Source: Rhodobacteraceae bacterium UBA6273
Lineage (GTDB): Bacteria; Pseudomonadota; Alphaproteobacteria; Rhodobacterales; Rhodobacteraceae
Length of the DNA: 13,600 nt
NCBI GenBank assembly: GCA_002440625.1
Contig: DJUV01000319.1
Coordinates: 1-13,600 of the forward strand
Reading direction: 5' to 3'
Shown here: in pieces, positions 6,431 through 13,600 of the stretch
Layout of the letters: the number at the start of each line of letters is the position of its first letter
Numbering within the stretch: the stretch's first letter is position 1
The notes under the pieces: model-generated
Databases searched by the model: none
Told to the model about the DNA's origin: nothing
The model's input: the letters and a program-made list of their open reading frames with translations, nothing else
Translations under genes and position numbers: made by a program

Positions 6431-7831
6431 ATGATACCCGTGGTCGGATACAGCGGCGCGCGCGTGGCGGTCCTCGGTCTGGGGCGATCCGGGCTTGCCA
6501 CGGCCCGCGCCCTTGCCGCCGGGGACGCGGTGCCCTGCCTTTGGGACGACAGCCCCGAAGCTCGCGCCAAGGCCGAGGCCGAGGGCTTCACCCTGACCGA
6601 TCTCACCCGCACCGACGCCTGGAACGGAGTTGCCGCGCTGATCGTCTCGCCCGGCATACCGCATCTTTACCCCGAACCGAACCGCATCATCCTTCGCGCG
6701 CTGGAAGCCGGCGTGCCGGTCGACAACGACATCGGCCTGTTCTTTCGGTCATGGGCGACGCCAGACTGGGATGAGATGGACCGCACACCGAAGATCGTCG
6801 CCATCACCGGGTCGAACGGCAAGTCGACGACGACCGCGCTCATCCACCACATCCTGAAAGAGGCCGGCCGCCCGACACAGATGGCGGGCAACATCGGCCG
6901 CGGGGTTCTCGACATCGACCCTGCCAGCGACGGCGAGGTCGTGGTGCTGGAGCTTTCCTCCTACCAGACCGAACTGGCCCGCGCGCTGACGCCCGATATC
7001 GCCGTCTTCACCAATCTTTCGCCCGACCATCTCGACCGCCACGGCGGCAAGGGCGGCTATTTTGCCGCCAAGCGCCGGCTCTTCGCCGAAGGCGGGCCGG
7101 ACCGTGCCGTGATCGGCATTGATGAGGTCGAGGGCCTCTACCTTGCCAACCAGCTTTCGCAAGGCCCCGCCGACGACCGCGTGATCCGCATATCCTCTGG
7201 CCAGAAGCTTGACGGCGAAGGCTGGTCGGTCTTTGCCCGGAAGGGGTTCCTCGCCGAATGGCGCAAGGGCCGGCAGGTCGCCGCCATTGACTTGCGCGAA
7301 GTGAAAGGCCTGCCCGGCGCCCATAACCACCAGAACGCCTGCGCCGCCTATGCCGCGACCCGGAGCCTCGGCCTTGCCCCGAAGGAAATCGAAAAGGCGC
7401 TCCATTCCTTCGCCGGCCTGCCGCACAGAAGCCAGCTCGTCGGCGAAAGGGACGGGGTCCGGTTCGTCAACGACAGCAAGGCCACCAATGTCGACAGCGC
7501 CGCCAAGGCGCTTCAGGCCTTCCCGAAAATCCGCTGGATCGCCGGGGGCCTTGGCAAAGACGGCGGCATCGCTGCGCTGAAGCCCTTCCTCGGCTCTGTC
7601 GTGAAGGCCTATCTCATCGGCCATTCCGCCCGCGACTTCGCGCTGGAACTTGGCGGCACACCGCATGAGATTTGCGAGACGATGGAACGCGCAGTCGCCC
7701 GCGCGGCGGAAGAAGCGGAATCGGGCGAAACCGTGCTTCTCGCCCCCGCCGCCGCCTCCTTCGACCAATATCCGAACTTTGAAAAGCGCGGCGAGGATTT
7801 CACGGCGAGGGTCAGGGCGCTGACCGTGTAG
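6431..7831 (+). CDS. murD: UDP-MurNAc-L-Ala:D-Glu ligase MurD
   Basis: MurD adds D-glutamate to UDP-MurNAc-L-Ala with ATP in the cytoplasm. The protein is 466 aa. The N-terminal Rossmann-like domain begins [22 protein letters not shown] (73-77) is the conserved loop. The central ATPase domain has GSNGKSTTT (127-135), then [14 protein letters not shown] and [12 protein letters not shown]. The C-terminal domain shows [35 protein letters not shown] and the closing [19 protein letters not shown], which contains the family S-F-D-x-[FY]-x-x-[FY]-x-x-R-G signature. Unlike its neighbours it does not overlap the previous gene: a 183-nt leader separates it from the HdeA-like gene, so it may be transcribed or processed independently. 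An MFS transporter follows after 28 nt. Confidence 0.97.
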   Translation: MIPVVGYSGARVAVLGLGRSGLATARALAAGDAVPCLWDDSPEARAKAEAEGFTLTDLTRTDAWNGVAALIVSPGIPHLYPEPNRIILRALEAGVPVDNDIGLFFRSWATPDWDEMDRTPKIVAITGSNGKSTTTALIHHILKEAGRPTQMAGNIGRGVLDIDPASDGEVVVLELSSYQTELARALTPDIAVFTNLSPDHLDRHGGKGGYFAAKRRLFAEGGPDRAVIGIDEVEGLYLANQLSQGPADDRVIRISSGQKLDGEGWSVFARKGFLAEWRKGRQVAAIDLREVKGLPGAHNHQNACAAYAATRSLGLAPKEIEKALHSFAGLPHRSQLVGERDGVRFVNDSKATNVDSAAKALQAFPKIRWIAGGLGKDGGIAALKPFLGSVVKAYLIGHSARDFALELGGTPHEICETMERAVARAAEEAESGETVLLAPAAASFDQYPNFEKRGEDFTARVRALTV

Positions 7832-7859
7832 CAGCGCAGCCAAGACTGGAGGAACGAAC

Positions 7860-9179
7860 ATGCTGAAAGTCCTTGCCAATCCGACCTACGGCCGCCTCTT
7901 CGCGGCGCAGGTCATCGCGTTGATCGGGACCGGCCTGATGACGGTTGCGCTCGGGCTGCTGGCCTATGACCTTGCCGGGGCGGATGCGGGCGTCGTTCTC
8001 GGCACCGCGCTTGCGATCAAGATGGTGGCCTATGTCGGCATCGCCCCTGTCGCCCAAGCCCTCTCGGACCGGCTGCCGCGCCGCCGCGTCCTTGTGACCC
8101 TTGATCTCATCCGGGCGGCGGTGGCGCTTTGCCTGCCCTTTGTCAGCGAGGTCTGGCACGTCTACATCCTGATTTTCGTCTTGCAGGCCGCCTCGGCGGG
8201 GTTCACGCCGACATTTCAGGCCACGATTCCCGACATCCTGCCGGAAGAAGAGGACTACACCCGCGCCCTGTCGCTCTCGCGGCTTGCCTATGACCTGGAA
8301 AGCCTCGTCTCGCCGATGCTGGCGGCCGCACTCCTGGCAGTGATCGACTTTCACAACCTCTTCGCGGGAACCGTGGTCGGTTTCCTCCTCTCCGCCGCCC
8401 TTGTGGTCAGCGTCACCCTGCCCGCGGCAGAGCCGGGGCCACGCCGCGGGCTCTGGAGCCGGACTACGCGCGGCATAAGCCTTTACCTCGCCACGCCCCG
8501 GCTGCGCGGGCTTCTGGCGATCAACCTCGCCGTGGCGGCCTCGGGCGCCATGGTGATCGTGAACACCGTCGTCATCGTGAAGGCCCGCTTTGGCCTGGGA
8601 GAGGCGGAGGTCGCCTCGGCCCTCGCCGCCTTCGGCTTCGGCTCGATGATCGCTGCATTGGCGCTTCCCCGGCTTCTCGAGCGGATGGGTGACCGGCCGG
8701 TGATGCTTTGGGCATCGGCGGCGATGGTTGCAGGGACAGCGCTTGGCGCCCTGATGGAAAGCTACTCTGCGCTCCTGCCGCTCTGGCTCCTCATCGGCTT
8801 CGGTTACAGCGCTGCACAGACCCCGTCGGGCCGCCTCTTGCGACTATCCGCCGGCGAGGCCGACCGCCCGGCGATCTTTGCGGCGCAGTTCGCGCTCTCG
8901 CATGCCTGCTGGCTGCTGACCTATCCGCTTGCCGGATGGCTCGGCGCGACGCTGGGCCTCGGTCCGGCGTTTCTTGCCATGGCGCTGCTCGGTCTGGTCG
9001 GTATCGCCCTCGCGCGCCGCCTCTGGCCCGGGGCAGATCCTGCCGGATTTGCGCATGACCACCCGGACCTGCCGGCGGACCATCCGCACCTGCAGGCGCA
9101 TGGGGCCAGGGGCCAGCACCGCCACGCTTTCGTGCGGGACGATCTCCATTCCCGCGGGCCGCATCTCATGTCATCCTGA
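7860..9179 (+). CDS. MFS transporter with histidine-rich cytoplasmic tail
   Basis: A 439-aa polytopic protein with about twelve hydrophobic segments. It starts LFAAQVIALIGTGLMTVALG and carries DRLPRRRVL (about 69-77), matching the MFS loop 2-3 motif D-R-x-x-R-R; the overall look is that of the EntS-like/MFS_3 drug or siderophore exporters. GGAGG at 7848-7852 supports the ATG, 7 nt away. After the last membrane segment comes a tail of about 50 residues (from 389) with nine histidines between 399 and 435, including HDHPDLPADHPHL and HRH. Such tails often bind divalent metals, but the transported substrate cannot be read from sequence. It lies 28 nt after murD and about 100 nt before ftsW, so it is embedded in the wall cluster. 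Direct involvement in peptidoglycan synthesis is not shown. Confidence 0.88.
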   Translation: MLKVLANPTYGRLFAAQVIALIGTGLMTVALGLLAYDLAGADAGVVLGTALAIKMVAYVGIAPVAQALSDRLPRRRVLVTLDLIRAAVALCLPFVSEVWHVYILIFVLQAASAGFTPTFQATIPDILPEEEDYTRALSLSRLAYDLESLVSPMLAAALLAVIDFHNLFAGTVVGFLLSAALVVSVTLPAAEPGPRRGLWSRTTRGISLYLATPRLRGLLAINLAVAASGAMVIVNTVVIVKARFGLGEAEVASALAAFGFGSMIAALALPRLLERMGDRPVMLWASAAMVAGTALGALMESYSALLPLWLLIGFGYSAAQTPSGRLLRLSAGEADRPAIFAAQFALSHACWLLTYPLAGWLGATLGLGPAFLAMALLGLVGIALARRLWPGADPAGFAHDHPDLPADHPHLQAHGARGQHRHAFVRDDLHSRGPHLMSS

Positions 9180-9283
9180 GGCGCTTTTGCCGATCTTTTC
9201 CTAGCACCCAGACATGATCCGCGCTACACTTCGCCCCAGACCCGGCAAACGGGCAGGTACGAGGCAGTAAGAGCGGTATTCCC

Positions 9284-10450
9284 ATGACAGAAATGGTGTT
9301 TGGCACCGCGCCTTCGCACGCGGGTGATCCGGTCCTTCCCCGCTGGTGGCGCACGATCGACCGCTGGTCGCTGGCCTGCGTACTTGTCCTCTTCGGCATC
9401 GGCCTGCTCCTCGGTCTTGCCGCCTCGGTGCCCCTGGCGGAAAAGAACGGGCTGGAGCCATTCTTCTACGTCACCCGGCAGGCCTTCTTCGGTAGCGTCG
9501 GGCTTGCCGCCATGATCCTTGTCTCGATGATGTCGCCGGACTTGGTGCGGCGGATGGGGGTTCTGGGCTTCCTCGTCACCTTTGTGGCACTGCTCATGCT
9601 CCCGGTCCTGGGCACGGATTACGGCAAGGGCGCAACGCGCTGGTATTCCCTCGGCTTCGCCAGCTTCCAGCCGTCCGAGTTCCTCAAGCCCTTCTTCGTC
9701 ATCATCTGCGCCTGGCTGATGTCCGCCGCGCAGGAAATCCACGGGCCGCCGGGGCGCCTCTATTCCTTCCTGCTGGCCGTCACGGTTGTTCTGCTGCTCG
9801 CCTTCCAGCCGGACTTCGGCCAGGCCTCTCTCGTCTTGTTCGCCTGGGGCGTCATGTACTTTGTGGCCGGCGCTCCGATCACGCTCCTCACGATCATCGG
9901 CGGGATCGTGGTGGCTGGCGGCATAGCTGCCTATGACGCCTCCGAGCATTTCGCCCGCCGCATCGACGGGTTCCTCTCGTCCGAGGTCGACCCGCGCACC
10001 CAGATCGGCTACGCGACCGACGCCATCCAGTCGGGCGGCTTCTTCGGCGTGGGGGTCGGCGAGGGAACGGTGAAATGGTCGCTGCCCGACGCCCATACCG
10101 ATTTCATCATCGCCGTAGCTGCCGAAGAATACGGGCTGATCCTCGTGCTCATCGTCATCGCACTTTATGGCGCAATCACTGTCCGCTCGATTCTGCGGCT
10201 GATGAAAGAGCGCGATCCATTCATCCGCCTCGGCGGCACCGGGCTGGCCTGCGCCTTCGGCGTGCAGGCGCTTATCAACATGGGTGTGGCGGTCAGGCTC
10301 CTGCCTGCCAAGGGGATGACGCTGCCCTTCGTGAGCTACGGCGGGTCGTCCCTCATTGCCTCGGGCATCGCGCTCGGAATGCTTCTGGCGCTTACCCGGT
10401 CGCGGCCGCAGGGGCGGTTGCGCGACTTTCTCGGCAAACGGGGCCGCTAG
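9284..10450 (+). CDS. ftsW: Septal peptidoglycan glycosyltransferase FtsW
   Basis: FtsW is the SEDS-family polymerase that, with FtsI, builds septal glycan strands from lipid II at the inner membrane. The protein is 388 aa with about ten membrane segments. SEDS landmarks include KGATRW (115-120), FQPSEFLK (128-135), QPDFGQ (175-180), PDAHTDFI (268-275) whose Asp is in the loop implicated in catalysis, then EEYG, and the FtsW/RodA/SpoVE signature around [20 protein letters not shown] (332-351) followed by YGGSS. Followed by murG in division-cluster order, FtsW is preferred over RodA. The start is uncertain: no good Shine-Dalgarno precedes the ATG at 9284 or a second ATG at 9293. The preceding 104 nt have no convincing promoter. 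Confidence 0.95.
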   Translation: MTEMVFGTAPSHAGDPVLPRWWRTIDRWSLACVLVLFGIGLLLGLAASVPLAEKNGLEPFFYVTRQAFFGSVGLAAMILVSMMSPDLVRRMGVLGFLVTFVALLMLPVLGTDYGKGATRWYSLGFASFQPSEFLKPFFVIICAWLMSAAQEIHGPPGRLYSFLLAVTVVLLLAFQPDFGQASLVLFAWGVMYFVAGAPITLLTIIGGIVVAGGIAAYDASEHFARRIDGFLSSEVDPRTQIGYATDAIQSGGFFGVGVGEGTVKWSLPDAHTDFIIAVAAEEYGLILVLIVIALYGAITVRSILRLMKERDPFIRLGGTGLACAFGVQALINMGVAVRLLPAKGMTLPFVSYGGSSLIASGIALGMLLALTRSRPQGRLRDFLGKRGR

Positions 10451-10451
10451 G

Positions 10452-11549
10452 TTGGCCGGACCGCTCCTGCTCATTGCTGCCGGGGGAACCGGCGGCCACA
10501 TGTTCCCTGCCCAGGCTTTGGCCGAGGCGATGGTGGCGAAGGGCTGGCGGGTGAAGCTTTCGACCGACGCGCGGGGCGCGCGCTATACCGGCGCCTTCCC
10601 GAAGACGGTGACGGTGGAGGAAGTGAGTTCCGCCACCTTTGCCCGCGGCGGGATTGCCGCCAAGGCGCTGGTCCCCTTCCGCATCGCGGGCGGCGTGGCG
10701 GGGGCGGTGGCGGCGATGCGGCGTGATCGGCCTGCAGTCGTGGTGGGCTTCGGCGGTTATCCGACGATCCCGGCACTGACGGCGGCGACGATCCTTCGCC
10801 TGCCGCGGATGATCCACGAACAGAACGGCGTGCTTGGCCGGGTGAACCGCCTTTTCGCCACCCGTGTCGATGCCATCGCCTGCGGCATCTGGCCGACCGG
10901 CCTGCCGCAAGGCGCGAAGGGCAGCTTCACCGGCAACCCCGTCCGCGCCGCCATCCTGGAACGCGCCGCCGCGCCCTATATCGCGCCGGGCGACTATCCG
11001 ATGAGCCTTCTCGTTATCGGCGGCAGCCAGGGCGCGCGCATCCTGTCCGACGTGGTTCCGGAGGCTCTGGCGGCCTTGCCCGAAGGCCTCCGCGCCAACC
11101 TCCGCGTCGCCCATCAGGCCCGCGCCGAGGATCAGGCCCGCGCCGTGGAAGCCTATGCCAAGGCCGGTATCCGCGCCGAGGTGGAGCCCTTCTTCACCGA
11201 CATCCCGCGCCGCCTGAGCGAGGCGCAACTGGTGATCTCCCGCTCCGGCGCGTCATCAGTTGCCGATATCGCGATCATCGGGCGGCCCGCGATCCTTATC
11301 CCCTTCGCCGCCGCGGCCGGCGACCACCAGACCGCCAACGCGCGCGGGCTGGTTGACGCCGGGGCGGCCGTCGTGATCCCGGAAACGCGGCTTGACGCCG
11401 CCGCGCTCGCGGGGCATGTCGCCGCGATCCTTGAAAATCCGAAAGGGGCGACGGCGATGGCCAGTGCGGCCCTCGGCTACGGAACACCCGACGCGACGGA
11501 CCGCCTTGTCGACATGGTCCTCGCCCTGAGCGAAAGACGAGTTCAATGA
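10452..11549 (+). CDS. murG: Lipid II-forming N-acetylglucosaminyltransferase MurG
   Basis: MurG transfers GlcNAc from UDP-GlcNAc to lipid I, making lipid II at the cytoplasmic face of the inner membrane. From the TTG at 10452 it is 365 aa, normal for the family. Motifs: GGTGGH at 11-16, GFGGYPT at 99-105, HEQN at 122-125, GNPVR at 161-165, GGSQGA at 190-195, SRSGASS at 263-269 and DHQTANA at 291-297, covering both Rossmann domains and the UDP-GlcNAc site. The TTG is chosen because it starts exactly at the conserved N-terminal strand ([11 protein letters not shown]) and one base after the ftsW stop. An in-frame ATG at 10356 lies deep inside ftsW and would add 32 foreign residues. The Shine-Dalgarno is weak, so translation probably depends on coupling to ftsW. 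Confidence 0.96.
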   Translation: MAGPLLLIAAGGTGGHMFPAQALAEAMVAKGWRVKLSTDARGARYTGAFPKTVTVEEVSSATFARGGIAAKALVPFRIAGGVAGAVAAMRRDRPAVVVGFGGYPTIPALTAATILRLPRMIHEQNGVLGRVNRLFATRVDAIACGIWPTGLPQGAKGSFTGNPVRAAILERAAAPYIAPGDYPMSLLVIGGSQGARILSDVVPEALAALPEGLRANLRVAHQARAEDQARAVEAYAKAGIRAEVEPFFTDIPRRLSEAQLVISRSGASSVADIAIIGRPAILIPFAAAAGDHQTANARGLVDAGAAVVIPETRLDAAALAGHVAAILENPKGATAMASAALGYGTPDATDRLVDMVLALSERRVQ

Positions 11550-12958
11550 ACGCTGCCACCAAACTGCCCGGAGAGCTTGGGCCGATCCATTTCATTGGCA
11601 TCGGCGGCATCGGCATGTCGGGGATCGCCGAGGTTCTCATCACGCTCGGCTACCGGGTGCAGGGATCGGATGCGAAGGCGTCGAAGATCACCGACCGTCT
11701 GGTGAAACTGGGTGCAACCTTCTTCGAAGGACAGCGCGCCGAGAACGTGGGCGAGGCGGCGGTTGTCGTCATGTCCTCCGCAATCAAGAAGGGCAACCCC
11801 GAGCTTGAAGAGGCGCGGAAGCGCGATCTTCCGGTGGTCAGGCGGGCCGAGATGCTGGCGGAACTGATGCGGCTCCGTTCCAACGTCGCCATCGCCGGGA
11901 CGCATGGCAAGACGACGACGACGACGATGGTGGCGACCCTGCTCGACAAGGGCGGTTTCGATCCGACCGTCATCAACGGCGGCATCATTCATGCCTACGG
12001 CTCCAACGCCCGTGCAGGCGCAGGGGAGTGGATGGTGGTCGAGGCCGATGAAAGCGACGGTTCCTTCAACCGGCTGCCCGCCACAATCGCCATCGTCACC
12101 AATATCGACCCTGAACATATGGAACATTGGGGCACCATCGAAGCGCTCCGTAAGGGGTTTTTCGATTTCGTTTCGAACATTCCCTTCTACGGCCTCGCCG
12201 TCTGCTGCACCGACCATCCCGAGGTTCAGGCCCTTGTCGGCCGCGTCACCGACCGCCGCGTCGTGACCTTTGGCTTCAACGCCCAGGCCGATGTCCGCGC
12301 CGTCAATCTGACCTACAAGGCTGGCATCGCGCATTTCGACATTTCGCTGGCTTCGGAAGATCAGCTGATCGCGGGATGCACCCTGCCGATGCCCGGAGAT
12401 CATAACGTTTCCAATGCCTTGGCGGCCGTCGCCGTGGCCCGTCATCTTGGCATGAAGAAGGACGAAATCCGCGAGGCGCTGGCTGGCTTCGGCGGAGTCA
12501 ACCGCCGCTTCACCAAGGTCGGCGAGGTTCTGGGCGGGGTCACCATCATCGACGATTACGGCCATCATCCGGTCGAGATCGCCGCCGTCCTGAAAGCCGC
12601 GCGGCAGGCCGTCGCGGACCGCAAGGGCGCCCGCGTCATCGCCTGCCATCAGCCCCATCGCTATACGAGATTGTCCAATCTTTTCGAGGACTTCTGCACC
12701 TGTTTCAACGAGGCCGACGTGGTTGCCATCGCCGAGGTCTATGCGGCGGGCGAAGACCCGATCCCCGGCGCCTCGCGCGACGATCTGGTCGCGGGCCTGA
12801 TCCGCCACGGCCACCGCCATGTCCGCGCGATCCTTGACGAGGCCGATCTGGAGCGGCTGGTTCGGGAACAGGCCAAGCCCGGAGATATTGTGGTCTGCCT
12901 TGGTGCCGGCACCATATCTGCCTGGGCCAACGCGCTGCCGGTCCGGCTCGGGCCATGA
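11546..12958 (+). CDS. murC: UDP-MurNAc:L-alanine ligase MurC
   Basis: MurC attaches the first amino acid, L-alanine, to UDP-MurNAc with ATP in the cytoplasm. The protein is 470 aa, the expected length. The N-terminal domain has [17 protein letters not shown] (GIGGIGMSG at 18-26). The ATPase domain carries GTHGKTTTT at 118-126, EADESDGSF at 166-174 and [10 protein letters not shown] at 186-195. The C-terminal domain starts around [11 protein letters not shown] (284-294) and includes VNRRF, DDYGHHP (336-342) and HQPHRYTR (368-375), all diagnostic of MurC rather than MurD/E/F. Its ATG overlaps the murG stop by four bases (ATGA), and its own stop overlaps the next gene in the same way, so murG, murC and the two following genes form one coupled unit. 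Confidence 0.98.
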   Translation: MNAATKLPGELGPIHFIGIGGIGMSGIAEVLITLGYRVQGSDAKASKITDRLVKLGATFFEGQRAENVGEAAVVVMSSAIKKGNPELEEARKRDLPVVRRAEMLAELMRLRSNVAIAGTHGKTTTTTMVATLLDKGGFDPTVINGGIIHAYGSNARAGAGEWMVVEADESDGSFNRLPATIAIVTNIDPEHMEHWGTIEALRKGFFDFVSNIPFYGLAVCCTDHPEVQALVGRVTDRRVVTFGFNAQADVRAVNLTYKAGIAHFDISLASEDQLIAGCTLPMPGDHNVSNALAAVAVARHLGMKKDEIREALAGFGGVNRRFTKVGEVLGGVTIIDDYGHHPVEIAAVLKAARQAVADRKGARVIACHQPHRYTRLSNLFEDFCTCFNEADVVAIAEVYAAGEDPIPGASRDDLVAGLIRHGHRHVRAILDEADLERLVREQAKPGDIVVCLGAGTISAWANALPVRLGP

Positions 12959-13224
12959 GCTGGGCCGGCATCGCCGCCTGCCTCTGGGTGTTGGCGGCGG
13001 CCATCGTGGCGCTTTTGCCGATGCGCCGGCAATATGCGCCGGGCTTCGTCCTTCTCGGCCTCGCCCCGGTCATGATCGTCTGGCTGAGCCTGACCTATGG
13101 CTGGTGGATCGGTATCGTGGCACTGTTCGCCTTCGTTTCGATGTTCCGCAAGCCATTGTTCTTCATCGGAAAACGCCTTCTGGGCAAGGCTCCGGCCCGG
13201 GCTTGGGAAGACCGCCCGAAATGA
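12955..13224 (+). CDS. Small membrane protein, DUF2484 type, first copy
   Basis: An 89-aa protein with three hydrophobic segments: about 3-22 ([17 protein letters not shown]), 28-45 ([18 protein letters not shown]) and 48-65 ([16 protein letters not shown]), then a basic tail. It matches what I remember of DUF2484, a family found beside murC/murB in Rhodobacterales and lacking a known function. The ATG sits inside the murC stop (ATGA overlap), indicating translational coupling. It is clearly related to the next gene: both have A-C-L-W near the N-terminus, then L-L-P or I-L-P followed by basic residues, a G-x-W-[IV]-G-[IL] stretch, and R-x-P-L before the basic C-terminus. Context suggests a wall or division accessory role, but no catalytic motif is visible. 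Confidence 0.75.
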   Translation: MSWAGIAACLWVLAAAIVALLPMRRQYAPGFVLLGLAPVMIVWLSLTYGWWIGIVALFAFVSMFRKPLFFIGKRLLGKAPARAWEDRPK

Positions 13225-13460
13225 ACGGCTCGATGATCCTCGCCTGTCTCTGGGCCGTCACCGCGACCCTCATCGCCATCCTGCCCTCCCGCGACCGCCA
13301 CTGGCGCGCGGCCTATCTGCTCATCGGCGCCGGCATCCCGATCCTTGGCTGGGTGACGCTGCAGAATGGGCCCTGGGTCGGGCTGATCGTGCTGGCCGCC
13401 GGAGCCTCGATCCTGCGCTGGCCGCTGATCTATCTCTGGCGGCGGATCAGGCGATCCTGA
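13221..13460 (+). CDS. Small membrane protein, DUF2484 type, second copy
   Basis: A 79-aa protein whose ATG overlaps the stop of the first copy by four bases. The same frame is open far upstream, from 12819 inside murC, but that is a shadow; starting at 13221 gives the N-terminus [20 protein letters not shown], which lines up with the first copy. Three hydrophobic segments (about 3-21, 28-46, 49-64) end in a strongly basic tail (LWRRIRRS). Compared with the first copy it keeps ACLW, ILPSRDR against LLPMRRQ, GPWVGL against GWWIGI, and LRWPL against FRKPL, so the pair arose by tandem duplication and has since diverged strongly. It is the last gene in the window; non-coding DNA rich in inverted repeats follows. 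Confidence 0.72.
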   Translation: MNGSMILACLWAVTATLIAILPSRDRHWRAAYLLIGAGIPILGWVTLQNGPWVGLIVLAAGASILRWPLIYLWRRIRRS

Positions 13461-13471
13461 GGGGCGGGTTT

Positions 13472-13528
13472 CCGTCGGTTTTGCGTCGGACATCCGTCCC
13501 GACAGCTGTCGGGCATTTTGACCGACGG
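13472..13528. repeat. Nested inverted repeats after the DUF2484 pair
   Basis: An outer perfect 8-bp inverted repeat, CCGTCGGT at 13472-13479 and ACCGACGG at 13521-13528, encloses an inner perfect 16-bp palindrome, CCCGACAGCTGTCGGG at 13498-13513. The core GTCGG or its complement occurs five times in these 57 bases (near 13474, 13485, 13499, 13508 and 13522). The symmetry could serve a transcription terminator on either strand or a dimeric DNA-binding protein. Confidence 0.6.
13498..13519 (+). terminator. Candidate intrinsic terminator for the murC-DUF2484 transcript
   Basis: As RNA, CCCGAC (13498-13503) and GUCGGG (13508-13513) form a 6-bp G+C stem with an AGCU tetraloop, followed by CAUUUU. 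It lies 37 nt after the last stop codon. The T-run is short (four), so termination may be partial, letting some transcript reach the expected murB. Confidence 0.4.
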
Positions 13529-13541
13529 GGGAGTTGGGGGA

Positions 13542-13562
13542 GGTGCGCAATGAATGCGCACC
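13542..13562. repeat. Perfect 8-bp inverted repeat
   Basis: GGTGCGCA (13542-13549) and TGCGCACC (13555-13562) flank ATGAA. The stem is perfect. No T-run follows, and no Shine-Dalgarno/ORF combination is evident. It sits between the nested palindrome and the pyrimidine/purine hairpin at the window end, so it may belong to a composite intergenic repeat. Confidence 0.5.
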
Positions 13563-13579
13563 CTATGCCCCCACCCTCT

Positions 13580-13600
13580 CCCTCCCCACAAGGGGGAGGG
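13580..13600. repeat. Pyrimidine/purine hairpin resembling a dispersed repeat, cut by window end
   Basis: CCCTCCCC (13580-13587) pairs perfectly with GGGGAGGG (13593-13600) around ACAAG. The preceding bases, CCCCCACCCTCT, keep the strand pyrimidine-rich, and the stem may continue past the edge. CCCTCCCCACAAGGGG-type sequences are, from memory, scattered between genes in many alphaproteobacterial genomes; copy number here cannot be checked. Confidence 0.45.

Noticed and set aside
9225..9230. TACACT upstream of ftsW as a -10 element
   Set aside because: The hexamer 17 bp upstream (TAGCAC) is a poor -35, so this is not supported.
11543..12820. Long - strand open frames opposite murC (425 codons) and, similarly, opposite ftsW (9224-10501)
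   Set aside because: Same shadow effect; no ribosome site or recognisable protein, and the + strand genes carry every family motif.
12819..13220. Upstream extension of the second DUF2484-type frame into murC
   Set aside because: It overlaps murC and the first DUF2484 copy in another frame. The start at 13221 aligns with the paralogue and gives the same ATGA overlap.

Overview
The window is a G+C-rich stretch with every gene on the + strand. It holds the middle of a division and cell wall (dcw) cluster: 3' end of murE, murF, mraY, four accessory genes, murD, an MFS transporter, ftsW, murG, murC and two tandem DUF2484-type genes. This murE-F-mraY-D-ftsW-murG-murC order, the DUF2484 genes after murC, and the protein sequences themselves point to an alphaproteobacterium, most likely Rhodobacterales (Rhodobacter/Paracoccus-like). 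That placement is inference from family knowledge; no database was searched.

Region 1 (1-2948) encodes the late cytoplasmic and first membrane steps of peptidoglycan precursor synthesis. MurE adds meso-diaminopimelate, MurF adds D-Ala-D-Ala, and MraY moves phospho-MurNAc-pentapeptide onto undecaprenyl phosphate. The genes are almost fused: murE and murF share one base, and murF and mraY abut.

Region 2 (2949-6430) interrupts the canonical order. It holds a calcineurin-like metallophosphatase (GTG start), a soluble Ser/Thr kinase fused to a universal stress protein domain, a divergent DedA-family membrane protein (TTG start), and a small methionine-rich periplasmic HdeA-like protein. The phosphatase and kinase sit 3 nt apart and look like a signalling pair. 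The DedA-like gene is notable near mraY because some DedA proteins recycle undecaprenyl phosphate. The block ends in a strong hairpin and a 183-nt leader containing a structured motif before murD.

Region 3 (6431-12958) returns to wall synthesis: murD, then an MFS transporter with a histidine-rich tail, then ftsW (septal glycan polymerase), murG (lipid II glycosyltransferase; TTG start) and murC (L-Ala ligase).

Region 4 (12955-13600) has two paralogous small membrane proteins of DUF2484 type joined by 4-nt overlaps. They are followed by 140 nt of non-coding DNA packed with inverted repeats: a nested palindrome that may be a terminator, a second hairpin, and a pyrimidine/purine hairpin resembling a dispersed repeat cut by the window edge. 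murB would be expected beyond it. No gene-free stretch exceeds 300 nt, and I saw no rRNA, tRNA, CRISPR array, insertion sequence or phage gene.
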